Positions 45,851 through 56,776 are shown, numbered from the stretch's first letter. The stretch is DNA of 64,000 nt from Bacillus sp. MRMR6 (GCF_001940785.1 NZ_MSLS01000017.1:33800-97799), one strand, 5' to 3'. Notes: generated from the letters alone by a model not told the origin. A program made the numbers and translations.

Positions 45851-47009
45851 CTATTCCAGCTCCTTCCTTTATGCCAGCATAATGAAGTAACAATTCAGCA
45901 AATAAGGCACTTCGTTTAGGCATATGACTTACTAGTAAATGCTCATGATTCGCATGGGCACCATCCCCTACGGCTCCCAGACCATCCAAGGTTGGGGCAA
46001 ATGGTGCTGTTAAATTGCCATCACTGCCGCCGCCCGTTTCTTTCTCAATTAAGGTAAAACCAATGTCATTCTCCGCAATATTCTTTGCAACTTCAAACAT
46101 TTCTTGCACTTTCTCAGTTCTTTCCAGCGGCATTCGGTTGATTTCACCAGTTGTAACAACTTGGGTTTTCTCATTGATCGGTTTTAATCCCAAGATTAAT
46201 CGGTCAATACGATTTAGTTCTTCCACTGTTTTAGCCCGTACATCAATTTCAGCATGAGCATGCTCTGCAATGACATTTACTGTTGAACCGCCAGAAATTT
46301 CACCTACATTTATGGTTGTTCCAGTTGTTAGGTCTGTTTCACTATGTAGTCTGACAATTTGTTTGGCTAATTCATCAATCGCACTTACACCTTTGTCAGG
46401 ATCAATACCCGAATGCGATGGGATACCCTTAACACTTAGTTCATAAATACCTACACCTTTACGGGAAGTCTTTAAACCGCCTTCTAACGTCATAGCTGGC
46501 TCAAGAACAAAGACTCGTTCACTTTTTTGGGCTTCCTTTTCAATAAATTTTTTTGAAGTTGGGTTGCCGATTTCCTCGTCCGAATCAAAAAAGAAAACAA
46601 TTTTTTTGTTTAATTTAATTCCTGCTTCTCTTAACGCTTTTAGCGCAAATAACCCTTGAATTAATCCGCCTTTCATATCAAAAACACCAGGACCATAGGC
46701 ACGGTCACCCTCTATACGAAAAGGGTTTTTTTCTAGGGTTCCAGCAGGCCATACCGTATCAAAATGGGATAAGATTAAAATTTGTTCCTCCCCCTCGCCC
46801 CATTCGCAGCGAACATGGTTCCCATAATTTTCGACGGGAATGATTTCAGCCTTACCACCAACTAATTTTCTAAATGTTGATGCAATCCATTCCGCTAACA
46901 CGTCAAGTTTCTCCTTATCACGAGAAGGAGATTCAAACTCTACAATTCTTCTAAGATACTCCACCATTTCATTATGGTTTTCTTCGATAATCTGTTTAAC
47001 TGTTTTCAT
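45828..47009 (-). CDS. M20 family metallopeptidase (CPG2/ArgE-like)
   Basis: 393 residues, di-zinc hydrolase. ILSHFDTVWPAG near 77 (His and Asp), GPGVFDMKGG near 110 (bridging Asp), FFDSDEEIGNPTS near 145 (general base Glu pair), ETGGGSDGN near 335 and HANHEHLL near 360. The dimerisation domain lies between. Sequence style is that of glutamate carboxypeptidase/CPG2, which removes a C-terminal or N-acyl amino acid. Good GGAGG site at the start. Confidence 0.85.
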   Translation of the reverse strand: MKTVKQIIEENHNEMVEYLRRIVEFESPSRDKEKLDVLAEWIASTFRKLVGGKAEIIPVENYGNHVRCEWGEGEEQILILSHFDTVWPAGTLEKNPFRIEGDRAYGPGVFDMKGGLIQGLFALKALREAGIKLNKKIVFFFDSDEEIGNPTSKKFIEKEAQKSERVFVLEPAMTLEGGLKTSRKGVGIYELSVKGIPSHSGIDPDKGVSAIDELAKQIVRLHSETDLTTGTTINVGEISGGSTVNVIAEHAHAEIDVRAKTVEELNRIDRLILGLKPINEKTQVVTTGEINRMPLERTEKVQEMFEVAKNIAENDIGFTLIEKETGGGSDGNLTAPFAPTLDGLGAVGDGAHANHEHLLVSHMPKRSALFAELLLHYAGIKEGAGIGDTNNRS

Positions 47010-47033
47010 AACATCCTCCTTGAGAAAAATAAT

Positions 47034-47822
47034 CTATTGATTAAAGCTTTTAAAAATTCTACCTGCTGAATATCCACCATCTACTAATAGGTTTTGGCCC
47101 GTAATATAAGATGCCTGTGGACTTGAAATAAAGTAGACCGCATCAGCAATCTCCTCAAGCCTAGCTGATCTATTGAGTGGTGAGTAGGATATTTTTTCCT
47201 TGTGCTCTGTTATTGCTTTTTCATTTGTCAGCGTGCTTAGAAGTGTCTCCGTTTCTACTAATCCCGGACCTACTGCATTTACTCGAATTCCACTCGGAGC
47301 TAATTCTAATGCAAGAACCTGTGTCAGCATTTTTACTGCCGCTTTGGATGAACAATAATGAGCAACCCCTGGTCTAGCTACTTCACTAGCAGTTGAAGAT
47401 ATATTAACGATATTGGCATCCTTTGCTTTCGTATCGATCATGAGCTGGCTGACTTTTTGTGTAAGAAAGAAATTGGAAGAAACGTTTAAGTCAAAAACAC
47501 GATTCCATTCTTGTCTTGAAATGTTTAAAAATGGGGTGCTTGGGAAAATTCCTGCACAATTGACTAATACATTGATGCAGCTAAATTGTTGCTTACTCTT
47601 TTCAACTACTTCATCTGCGAAGGTTTCAGATGTTAAATCCCCTGGCGCTACTAATACAGTGATATCCTGATTGATATCTAATAGTTCATTGTACAGCTGA
47701 TTTAATTTTTCCTCTTGAAGGTCTATTAAGATCAAATCGCTGCCTTGAGAAGCAAACTTCAAGGCAATTCCTTTTCCAATTCCTGAAGCTGCCCCCGTAA
47801 TCATTGCTACAGATCTCGTCAT
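47034..47822 (-). CDS. Short-chain dehydrogenase/reductase (SDR)
   Basis: About 262 residues from the ATG at 47822, 8 nt after GGAG; a GTG 9 nt earlier is inside the site. Classical SDR: cofactor motif TGAASGIGKG, NCAG near 90, catalytic Ser in NISSTASEVA and the YCSSK version of YxxxK, ending GQNLLVDGGYSAG. Oxidises or reduces a hydroxyl group; substrate unknown. It lies between the symporter and M20 genes of the same unit. Confidence 0.83.
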   Translation of the reverse strand: MTRSVAMITGAASGIGKGIALKFASQGSDLILIDLQEEKLNQLYNELLDINQDITVLVAPGDLTSETFADEVVEKSKQQFSCINVLVNCAGIFPSTPFLNISRQEWNRVFDLNVSSNFFLTQKVSQLMIDTKAKDANIVNISSTASEVARPGVAHYCSSKAAVKMLTQVLALELAPSGIRVNAVGPGLVETETLLSTLTNEKAITEHKEKISYSPLNRSARLEEIADAVYFISSPQASYITGQNLLVDGGYSAGRIFKSFNQ

Positions 47823-47888
47823 TCTTGTCACTCCTCATACTTCAATAAAATGTGTGATATCAAATCTAACATCACACATTTTATTGTT

Positions 47889-49310
47889 TTATTTACCGAA
47901 AAATGGTTCCAGGTTTTCCTCTGGTACTGGTTTTGTAAACGAGCTTACAACTACTAATAAGATGGAAGAAACTAATACTCCCGGAATTACTTCATTGATT
48001 CCAAATGGCTTGCCTAATACGAATAACCAAACAAGTACAGTGATAACGCCGCCAATCATAGCAGTCATCGCACCGGCTGTGGTCGCTTTTTTCCAATTTA
48101 GTCCAAATAACACGATGGCGAAGAAGAAACTAGCCACCATCGATGCTTGAGCCATTACGATAAACTGAACCATATCAAATGGTTTTAACGCAAAGAGTAA
48201 TGGAATAAAGGCTAAAACAATAACGGCGATTCTATTAAGTTTCATTTTTTGAGCGTCCGTTGCATTCGGTTTTATCAATCCGTAAATATCATGGGATATA
48301 CCCGATGAAGATACAATCATGACCCCAGAAACGGTACTCATAATAGATGCTAGAATGGCAACCATTAATAGTGCCCCAACAATCGGAGGTAAAACGTTAA
48401 TGGCCATGATCGATGAGGCACTGTCTCCCGTTTTTAAAATTGGGAATAGCGCTCTTATTCCTAATCCACCGAGAGTTACGGATAAGGCAACAACTGCTTG
48501 GAAAACAAACGAAAATCCAATCGCTAAGCGTACTGTTTTCGCATTTTTTAATGTATACATTCTTGCCAGCTCATACGGCGCAATCGCCATAGAAAATCCA
48601 AATGCAGCACCGAAACCGATTAGATCTTTTGCTCCAAAATGCCATCCAGTAATCTTGCTATCGAGACTCGTTAAGAAACTGCCTACAAAATCCCAGCCGC
48701 CAGCTTGACTAATTAACAATGGAATGGCTGCAATAAAACAACCTGCCATGATTAAGGCTTGGACAAAATCACTATATGCCGTAGCCTTCATGCCGCCCTT
48801 TAATGTATAAACCATCGTGATGGCGATCGTAATAAACGCTCCCCAAACCATTGGAATTCCAAAGACGGTTTGCATCACAATTCCGCCAGCGACATATTGA
48901 GCGATTAAGTAAACAGAGTAGGCAACGATGATTAAAACCGCTGCAATCGCCCTGCCAACCTTTGTGTTATATCGTTTTTCAACGTACTCTGGAACTGTAA
49001 CCGCTTTTAACTTTTGGAACTTTGGTGCAACCCAAACGGCTGAAACAATCCAACCAGCCCATAAACCCGGCCAGAACCATATATAACTCGCACCTGTTAA
49101 ATAGTGAACGCCCATCGTTCCTACGAATGTACCTGCACTCATTTGAGTAGCTGCTAAAGCAGCACCGCCTACCAATGCACCAATCGAACGTCCTGCTACA
49201 AGGTGGTCTTCACTTGTTTTATTCCCTTTCCCTGCCCACCAGCCTATTGCGATGACCATGACAAAATATCCAATTACGACGTAATAAAATTCTGGACTGA
49301 TTTCAAACAT
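47889..49310 (-). CDS. Sodium:solute symporter (SSS family), second copy
   Basis: 473 residues with about 13 TM helices. SEDHLVAGRSIGALVGGAAL near 34, TQMSAGTFVGTMGVHYL near 58 and ASIMSTVSGVMIVSSSGIS near 328 are typical of the PutP/pantothenate branch. It starts 11 bp after a 31-residue one-helix protein. It should supply the substrate for the peptidases and oxidoreductases transcribed behind it. It is only distantly similar to the symporter at 12109. Confidence 0.82.
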   Translation of the reverse strand: MFEISPEFYYVVIGYFVMVIAIGWWAGKGNKTSEDHLVAGRSIGALVGGAALAATQMSAGTFVGTMGVHYLTGASYIWFWPGLWAGWIVSAVWVAPKFQKLKAVTVPEYVEKRYNTKVGRAIAAVLIIVAYSVYLIAQYVAGGIVMQTVFGIPMVWGAFITIAITMVYTLKGGMKATAYSDFVQALIMAGCFIAAIPLLISQAGGWDFVGSFLTSLDSKITGWHFGAKDLIGFGAAFGFSMAIAPYELARMYTLKNAKTVRLAIGFSFVFQAVVALSVTLGGLGIRALFPILKTGDSASSIMAINVLPPIVGALLMVAILASIMSTVSGVMIVSSSGISHDIYGLIKPNATDAQKMKLNRIAVIVLAFIPLLFALKPFDMVQFIVMAQASMVASFFFAIVLFGLNWKKATTAGAMTAMIGGVITVLVWLFVLGKPFGINEVIPGVLVSSILLVVVSSFTKPVPEENLEPFFGK

Positions 49311-49321
49311 TTTTCTCCCCC

Positions 49322-49417
49322 CTATTCCTCTTTAGAATTCTTATAAAATGCCCATGCAAAGTAACTAACTAAGAACACAACGGTATAGATTGCTAAACCC
49401 CAAAAAGGAACGCCCAT
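49322..49417 (-). CDS. Symporter small accessory membrane protein, 31 aa
   Basis: Reads MGVPFWGLAIYTVVFLVSYF then AWAFYKNSKEE: one TM helix and a charged tail. Its ATG shares one base with the stop of the preceding gene (TAATG), and the symporter follows after 11 bp, so the three are translationally linked. The size, single helix and position match small partner proteins known beside SSS carriers. Confidence 0.65.
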   Translation of the reverse strand: MGVPFWGLAIYTVVFLVSYFAWAFYKNSKEE

Positions 49418-50139
49418 TAATTCACAACTCCTTTACTGTTATTGTTATTGGAATTAATATTTTTACTTTTTAATTCAGAACGGATCCATATAAAAATAAT
49501 GCTTAATAAGATGAGAATAGATGCCCACGAAATGATATTATGAGAGTTAAATAGATTCTTTTCGGGCCCAAATATATAGTTTACATGTGCAGGAATATTC
49601 ATTAAATAACTTGTAACCTCGTTATCCTCCGCTTTCTTTAAAACAGGGAAACTATTTCTTTGAACCATATTTTCTTCTGTTGTTTGAAAATCAATTTGTA
49701 CAACATTTGATTGACCATCAGCCGGGTGCATAGGCACAAATATTGGCGTTGCATATTCCCCTTCTCCCACCGATAATGTATAGCTAATTTCGTAGGTGAA
49801 AGTCCCAGAAACCCCACTAGGTATGTTTACAATATATTTGTCAAGTGATTCGAATTCTTCAACCGTAAATTCTAGTTGATTCCCTTCAGAAATAAATTGG
49901 AGATTTTCCGGTTTTATATCATTGATGTTGGAAAAAGTATGTTCAATCTGATTACCACTAAAGTCCCCTTCACCTTTTAGTACGATAGTTTGTTTGATTT
50001 CGTAATTGCTTTCGCCATCTGAGATAATCGAAATATCTGCTTTATCCAGCGTTTTCGCAACAGGTTCTGCAGCATAACTTGTAATTTGGAATGTTAGTAG
50101 AGATACAAGTATGACAAAAAAAGTAACAAGTTTCTTCAT
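49417..50139 (-). CDS. Exported, membrane-anchored protein of unknown function
   Basis: 240 residues. Signal peptide 1-24 (cut after SYAA), an extracytoplasmic beta-rich region of about 170 residues with repeated short strands, a TM helix near 203-221 and a short cytoplasmic tail rich in Asn. I do not recognise the domain; it resembles predicted surface proteins with an N-terminal beta-sandwich. As first structural gene after the regulator and coupled to the symporter genes, it may capture or sense the substrate outside. Confidence 0.6.
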   Translation of the reverse strand: MKKLVTFFVILVSLLTFQITSYAAEPVAKTLDKADISIISDGESNYEIKQTIVLKGEGDFSGNQIEHTFSNINDIKPENLQFISEGNQLEFTVEEFESLDKYIVNIPSGVSGTFTYEISYTLSVGEGEYATPIFVPMHPADGQSNVVQIDFQTTEENMVQRNSFPVLKKAEDNEVTSYLMNIPAHVNYIFGPEKNLFNSHNIISWASILILLSIIFIWIRSELKSKNINSNNNNSKGVVN

Positions 50140-50171
50140 TTCCTTCCCCCCGCTTGATCATTTTTAATACA

Positions 50172-51020
50172 TTACTCAAGGAAAAATTCTTTTTCTTTAT
50201 ACAAGTTCTGAAGTCTTAAAACTCGTTCTATCACTTCCTTTTCATATTTGGTTTCAATACCAGTAGCTATGATATTTAATAAACTCATTACAGAGCTAAT
50301 GGGAATAAAACTTTCGGAACTAGCATTGATTTGAGTTGTAAGCGTTATATCTGAGATGCGGGAAATCGGTGATAAAAGATGATCGGTAATGGTAATTAAC
50401 TTTGCCCCCTGTTTCTTTGCCATTTCAGCAATTTCTAAACTTGGAGTCGCGTAACTTGGCAAAGAGATAAATATAAATACGATTTTTTTATCCCTATCCA
50501 CTAATAAATTATCTGGATAATTGGATGTATTAGATGTTATCAAGTCTACATTGGTTCTCATCATATTTAATTTCAAATAAAGCCAGTGAGCTGCAGAGTA
50601 CGAAGCCCTAAATCCTACAATTTTCACTTCATCGGCACCCATTATTTCATCGATAGCCATCCAGAAATGATTCATATTCAAACTACTCTTTAAAGACTTT
50701 AATATATCTATTTCCTTATCAATTAGGTCATCGATAAAATCGTTACTGTTATTCTTTTCATCATTTAATGCAACAGGACCCATTTCTTTTTTTGATAGGT
50801 AGTCTTTTTGAATAAACTTTTGCATTTGAGAAAAACTCTCAAAATCCAACGCATACGATAAGCGAACAACGGTTGTTTCACTTACATCCGCTTGTTTGGC
50901 AATTTGTAAAGCGGTTGACATACTAAATGTGGCTACATCCTTTAATAAAAGATCGGCTACTTTTTTTTGTCCTTTCGATAACGTTAAATACTTTTCTTTC
51001 ATTAACTCCTGAATACTCAT
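50172..51020 (-). CDS. RpiR family regulator (HTH + SIS) of the peptidase cluster
   Basis: About 282 residues from the ATG at 51020, which has GGAG 9 nt upstream; the frame continues to 51092 without a site. N-terminal HTH: STALQIAKQADVSETTVVRL near 40. SIS domain near 125-260 with VKIVGFRASYSAAHWLYLKL and FISLPSYATPSLEIAE. RpiR proteins sense small phosphorylated or amino-sugar ligands. It is followed by the cluster 50139-42049 on the same strand and probably regulates it. Confidence 0.8.
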   Translation of the reverse strand: MSIQELMKEKYLTLSKGQKKVADLLLKDVATFSMSTALQIAKQADVSETTVVRLSYALDFESFSQMQKFIQKDYLSKKEMGPVALNDEKNNSNDFIDDLIDKEIDILKSLKSSLNMNHFWMAIDEIMGADEVKIVGFRASYSAAHWLYLKLNMMRTNVDLITSNTSNYPDNLLVDRDKKIVFIFISLPSYATPSLEIAEMAKKQGAKLITITDHLLSPISRISDITLTTQINASSESFIPISSVMSLLNIIATGIETKYEKEVIERVLRLQNLYKEKEFFLE

Positions 51021-51176
51021 TGAAAATTGCTCCATTCTAAAAAAAAGGATGAAATCTTTTTTTTTATAATAAAAAAGAATTAAATCATTCATTTCTTATT
51101 ATAATATTCTAAAAATTTAAAATTGTAAAGAACTTTATCAGAACTTCTACCAAGAAATTTATGGGCACGGTCCTTT

Positions 51177-51293
51177 AAGGGGACAATCGAAAGTTTTGCG
51201 CGGAAAAAGGCCTGACTAGCGGTTATTCGCTAGTCAGGCCTTTTTATGTTTTTTTCGGGTAGGATCTTTTCGCAAAATTTTTGATTGCCCTAG
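51177..51293. repeat. Nested inverted repeat, MITE-like, with perfect 18-bp hairpin
   Basis: The centre is a perfect 18-bp stem, GGCCTGACTAGCG facing CGCTAGTCAGGCC with A and T runs (51204-51221 / 51228-51245). Outer arms GGGGACAATCGAAAGTTTTG and TTTTTGATTGCCCT also pair, so the whole 117 bp is palindromic. It can act as a terminator on both strands. It abuts the IS3 fragment. Confidence 0.6.
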
Positions 51294-51311
51294 AAGAATG
51301 AAGTCGCGGTT

Positions 51312-51817
51312 ATGGCCGTTCATCCCAATCAAAAATGGGTTACAGATATGACTGAGGTTTTGATGGGACAGGAAAAGCTGTATATTTCTGCGGTTATGGA
51401 TTTATTTAACCGTGAAGTGATTGCCTTTGAAATGAGTTCAAGCCCTAATAAGGAGTTGATAAAAGCCACCATTAAAGCAGCACAGAAAAGGCGAAAATTG
51501 GATACATTGGAGGGCGTTCTGATTCATAGCGACCAAGGAAGCGTGTACAGATCTCACATGTATCACAATTTAAGTAAGGAGCTGCACTTCATACCGAGTA
51601 TGTCACAAAAGGCAAACTGTTGGGATAACGTTGTTATTGAGAGTTTTTTTTCACAGTTAAAAACTGAATTCCCTTGTTTTATCCCAACTGCCCTATCGAT
51701 TCTTTTCAATAAAATCTAAAGAAATATATTCGCTATTACAACGAAAAACGAATCTATCATAGAATGGGATTCGTTTCTCCAAAACTATATTATTTAAATT
51801 ACCAAAATGCATCATAA
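51312..51817 (+). mobile_element. IS3-family transposase remnant (orfB, truncated and frameshifted)
   Basis: Encodes the DDE core: Asp in KWVTDMTEV, Asp in LIHSDQGSVYRS and Glu in NVVIESFFSQLKTE. The frame breaks after TEFPCFIP, and YIRYYNEKRIYHRMGFVSP continues in another frame to a stop at 51815-51817. The N-terminal HTH half and orfA are missing. The right end is near 51860. Different from the IS3 piece at 41336. The gap 51860-52384 holds AT-rich sequence without a gene I can support. Confidence 0.75.
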
Positions 51818-52390
51818 ATGTCGAATTTATTGATGTCTATTTTTACGGGGCTTGACCACAGGCACGGAAATAATTTGTAAATACCTATAACGATATAATA
51901 AAAAAAGTATTCGAGTAGCAAATATTAATGATATTGTTCCTAACCTCCCCCCTCGGAGAATACCTCTTACTAACATTCAATATAGGCATGTTGATAAGAG
52001 ATTTTCGATTAACTTTCATACATTTAGTATCCGACATAACCATCAAATAGAATTTTACTTTAGAGCACTATGCAGAATGTTTCCAACCGATTGCCGAATA
52101 CTACCAGAAAGAATCAAAATTTAGAGTCCCCCCAATTAAAGTTCTTTAATTAGCATTCTTAGAGATCTCCTTAAAAAGATAATTCTTTACAAATAAAATG
52201 TTACCCTACTGGATTTGCTTATGTGAAAAAGGATAAGAAAAAGAAGAAGAGGAAGTTCAAAAGTATCTTGAAAAAGAAGAGCTTGCCTTTTTTTTATATT
52301 AAAATTTCCCACCTTTTCTTAAAACCAACAAAATCTTAAGATATAAATAATTTCCGACGGTTAATTTCATATCACGCAAGAAGCTAAAAA

Positions 52391-52427
52391 AAGCTCCCCA
52401 AGAGTTTAATCAACTAATGAGAAGCCT
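52391..52427 (-). terminator. groESL terminator
   Basis: AGGCTTCTC pairs with GGGGAGCTT (minus strand), followed by TTTTTT, about 75 bp past the groEL stop. Similar hairpins recur at 22862 and 9421, beside the attachment-like repeats. Confidence 0.6.
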
Positions 52428-52473
52428 CTTTTATATACCTTATGTTAGCATATTGATAGCAAATCCCTCAAAA

Positions 52474-54140
<1,667 letters not shown>

Positions 54141-54195
54141 TTAAAAAACCTCCTCGTATTTTATAAACGTCGTAATAAGTTTTTTAGTAAGAACC

Positions 54196-54480
54196 TTACT
54201 CTACAACAGCAAGGATATCGTTTTCACGTAAAATTAAGTATTCTGCACCTTGGTACTTCACTTCTGTACCAGAGTATTTTGAGAAGATAATGCGATTGCC
54301 TTCAGAGACTTCAAGAGCTACACGTTCGCCATTTTCTAGCACACGGCCAGTACCTACGGCAACGACTCTTCCTTCTTGAGGCTTCTCCTTAGCTGAGTCC
54401 GGTAAAACGATACCGCTTGCAGTCTTTTCTTCTGATTCAACAAGCTCAATGATAATGCGATCACCTAATGGTCTTAACAA
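54196..54480 (-). CDS. groES: Co-chaperonin GroES
   Basis: 94 residues from TTG at 54480 ([13 protein letters not shown]), 9 nt after AGGAGG. The frame could be extended to 54498, but that part overlaps the ribosome site. The mobile loop [21 protein letters not shown] and the C-terminus [12 protein letters not shown] are typical. Caps the GroEL ring; transcribed with groEL from a HrcA-controlled promoter. Confidence 0.95.
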   Translation of the reverse strand: MLRPLGDRIIIELVESEEKTASGIVLPDSAKEKPQEGRVVAVGTGRVLENGERVALEVSEGNRIIFSKYSGTEVKYQGAEYLILRENDILAVVE

Positions 54481-54520
54481 TTGAAACAACCTCCTCAAAT
54501 ATATATGTAATTCTGTATTA

Positions 54521-54547
54521 TTAGCACTCGCACCTAATGAGTGCTAA
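54521..54547. promoter_or_regulatory. CIRCE operator (HrcA)
   Basis: TTAGCACTC - 9 nt - GAGTGCTAA, a perfect match to the consensus heat-shock operator, 40 bp upstream of groES and just downstream of the -10 box. HrcA repression is established for this element in Bacillus. Confidence 0.95.
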
Positions 54548-54557
54548 CACAATTATT

Positions 54558-54586
54558 ATCATAATGAATACGAAAAAATTTTGCAA
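54558..54586 (-). promoter_or_regulatory. groESL sigma-A promoter
   Basis: TTGCAA (54581-54586) and TATGAT (54558-54563) with a 17-bp spacer, just upstream of CIRCE, which would cover the transcription start. Confidence 0.75.
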
Positions 54587-54770
54587 GTATCATGCACACT
54601 TTTTTATAAAAAAATAGTTAATTTCTTACAACCCTACAAGTATGTGATTACCAAAGATTTTTATACCTACCAAAAAGATAATACGTTAAAATTGAAAGAT
54701 TTACGCATTTATGAGTAGAATGAAGAGTAGTGTAGAATTAATATGATTAGATCCTAAAGGAGATTTACAT

Positions 54771-55493
54771 TTGAAAAGGGAATATTGGATTATACTTATC
54801 GTCTATATTGCTATGCAATTATCCAGTTTGTTAGGTATACCGGGTTTGATGTTTATATTTGGCTATCTTGGCATGGATCAAGGCTTGGTTATCCCGTACT
54901 GGCTCATTTTTAGCTTTTCATTCGCTTTGATTATTATTTTATTTTTATTACGGAAAGAGATGAGAAAACCTCGGCTGGATGAGAGAGGAAGTTCTTTTTC
55001 TCAGTCCGCAGTCTGGGCTGTTGCGGGCATTTTTTTAGCTTTATTTTCACAAGCCCTTGCGGCAAATATTGAGCGCCTGATTGGAATCGAAATGGGTTCT
55101 GAAAATACACAGCAAATAATGCGGATCATCGAATCCTTCCCACTTGCCATTTTAGTAAGTTCCGTCCTCGGACCGATTCTAGAAGAAATTGTTTTTCGAA
55201 AAGTCATTTTTGGTTCGCTTTATAAACGGTTTAACTTTTTTGTTTCGGCCCTTATCAGCTCGGTGATATTTGCATTAGCTCATATGGAGCCGCAGCACCT
55301 GCTGCTTTATTCAGCAATGGGCTTTACCTTTGCTTTTCTCTATGTAAAGACAAAAAATATTATCGTTCCTATTTTTGCTCATGTTAGCATGAACACCTTA
55401 GTTGTCGTCATTCAGTCTGTATATAAGGATGATATTGAAAAATTAATCCGTGAGGCTGAGGCGCTGCAAAACTTTATCGGAGGCTTTTTATGA
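54771..55493 (+). CDS. ydiL: CPBP family intramembrane metalloprotease (YdiL)
   Basis: 240 residues starting TTG, AAAGGAG 7-8 nt upstream. About seven TM helices and the three CPBP motifs: LEEIVFRKVIFG (Glu-Glu and Arg), FALAHM with His, and HVSMN with His/Asn, forming the zinc site inside the membrane. Same position next to groESL as ydiL in B. subtilis. Overlaps the next gene by 4 nt. Its substrate is unknown. Confidence 0.85.
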   Translation: MKREYWIILIVYIAMQLSSLLGIPGLMFIFGYLGMDQGLVIPYWLIFSFSFALIIILFLLRKEMRKPRLDERGSSFSQSAVWAVAGIFLALFSQALAANIERLIGIEMGSENTQQIMRIIESFPLAILVSSVLGPILEEIVFRKVIFGSLYKRFNFFVSALISSVIFALAHMEPQHLLLYSAMGFTFAFLYVKTKNIIVPIFAHVSMNTLVVVIQSVYKDDIEKLIREAEALQNFIGGFL

Positions 55494-55690
55494 GACGTTC
55501 ACCTTTGTTCTCTGCATTCATATATATCTTGCTAGGCTTTTTATTTACCTATTTCGCTGTTGAGGATGTTAGTCAAAATGGCTGGGGCTTTTTCAGTTAC
55601 TTGCTAGTCCTCCTCGCCACCTTTGACTTTGGTTCAGGCGTAAAAATACTCTTCTTTTACTTTAAATATAAAGACAAATTGAAAAAATAA
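55490..55690 (+). CDS. ydiK: YdiK-like membrane protein
   Basis: 66 residues, two TM helices (about 8-26 and 34-56), basic C-terminus KYKDKLKK. Start overlaps the ydiL stop by 4 nt. The order ydiK beside ydiL is as in B. subtilis, and the length and hydrophobic profile match. Function unknown. Confidence 0.75.
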   Translation: MRRSPLFSAFIYILLGFLFTYFAVEDVSQNGWGFFSYLLVLLATFDFGSGVKILFFYFKYKDKLKK

Positions 55691-55692
55691 CA

Positions 55693-56030
55693 GTTTTGGT
55701 CTTCATAACCGGATGAAGGCCATTTCTCTTGCTTTGCAACCGGGCTTTGGTCTTCATAACCCGGATGGTGACCATTTCTCTTGCTATGCAGCCGAGTTTT
55801 GGTCTTCATAACCCGGATGGTGACCATTTCTCTTGCTATGTAGCCGAGCTTTGGTCTTCATAACCCGGATGATGGCCATTTCTCTTGCTATGCAACCGAG
55901 TTTTGGTCTTCATAACCCGGATGATGACCATTTCTCTTGATATGCAACCGAGTTTTGGTCTTCATAACCCGGATGATGGCCATTTCTCTTGATATTCCAC
56001 CGAGTTTTTGCCTTCATAACCGGAAGAAAC
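55693..56030. repeat. 52-bp tandem repeat array, 6 full units plus a partial one
   Basis: Units start at 55693, 55744, 55796, 55848, 55900, 55952 and 56004 (partial), a 51-52 bp period. Each begins TTTTGGTCTTCATAACCCGG and contains a hairpin: GGTCTTCAT, 6-7 nt, ATGATGACC. Variants keep pairing in part (ATGAAGGCC in unit 1, GGTGACC in units 2-3). 52 is not a multiple of 3, so it is non-coding. It lies between the convergent genes ydiK and rex. There are no spacers, so it is not a CRISPR array. Confidence 0.85.
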
Positions 56031-56062
56031 ACATTTTTTCTTTACTCGAAAAATTTTACCGA

Positions 56063-56096
56063 AAAAATATGGCCTTCCTTTTTGGAAGGCTTTTTT
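56063..56096. terminator. Terminator shared by ydiK and rex
   Basis: GCCTTCC (56072-56078) and GGAAGGC (56084-56090) with a 5-nt loop, T-run on the plus side and A-run on the other, so it serves both convergent genes. Confidence 0.8.
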
Positions 56097-56745
56097 ATTC
56101 AATTGCTTCTGTCGGATAATGTTTTAAAAAGTAAATGAGCGACTGGAGTTCCACTGCTAAATCAATATGATGGACACGAATTGAAGGCGGGACATTTAGC
56201 CTCGCAGGAGTGAAGTTTAAAATTCCTTTCACATTCGCTTTCACTAATCGATCGGTAATCATTTGAGCAGCAGCTGATGGAACTGTAAGGATTGCGACCG
56301 GGATCGTATCATTACCTAAATAGTTTTCTAAGTCATCCATATGATACACGGGAACATCGCCAATTGTCGTTCCCATTTTATTTGGATCGACATCAAATGC
56401 ACATTCGATTTTTGTATTGTTATTTTTTAAAAAATTGTAGTTTAAAAAAGCGGTACCAAGGTTACCCACACCAATTAACGCTACCTTCGTTAGTTCATCC
56501 TGATCAAGGGTTTTACGGAAAAATGTCAGCAGGTAATTTACATTGTAGCCGTACCCTTTTTTGCCTAAGGCCCCAAAATAAGAAAAGTCCCTGCGAATGG
56601 TCGCAGAATCGACCTTAACCGCCTCACTTAGTTCTGCTGATGACACTCTTTGTTTACCCGATGAATGGAGGTTTTTCAAGAATCGATAGTATAACGGTAA
56701 TCGTTTTGCTGTTGCCTGTGGTATCTTCATCGTTTCATTGCTCAT
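56095..56745 (-). CDS. rex: Redox-sensing transcriptional repressor Rex
   Basis: 216 residues. Winged helix at 15-75 ([22 protein letters not shown]), NAD(H)-binding Rossmann domain with [12 protein letters not shown] near 90, and a C-terminal swapped helix. It represses fermentation and respiration genes at low NADH. Located next to moaC, as in B. subtilis (ydiH). Confidence 0.93.
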   Translation of the reverse strand: MSNETMKIPQATAKRLPLYYRFLKNLHSSGKQRVSSAELSEAVKVDSATIRRDFSYFGALGKKGYGYNVNYLLTFFRKTLDQDELTKVALIGVGNLGTAFLNYNFLKNNNTKIECAFDVDPNKMGTTIGDVPVYHMDDLENYLGNDTIPVAILTVPSAAAQMITDRLVKANVKGILNFTPARLNVPPSIRVHHIDLAVELQSLIYFLKHYPTEAIE

Positions 56746-56776
56746 ATTCTCCCCACCCCATAAATGTTCTTTGCTA

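Noticed and set aside
52200..52310. Lys-rich plus-strand coding stretch near a poly-T
   Set aside because: No start, no ribosome site and no family pattern; AT-rich low-complexity DNA explains it.
55693..56030. Possible CRISPR array
   Set aside because: Units are contiguous 51-52 bp repeats with no unique spacers and no cas genes nearby.
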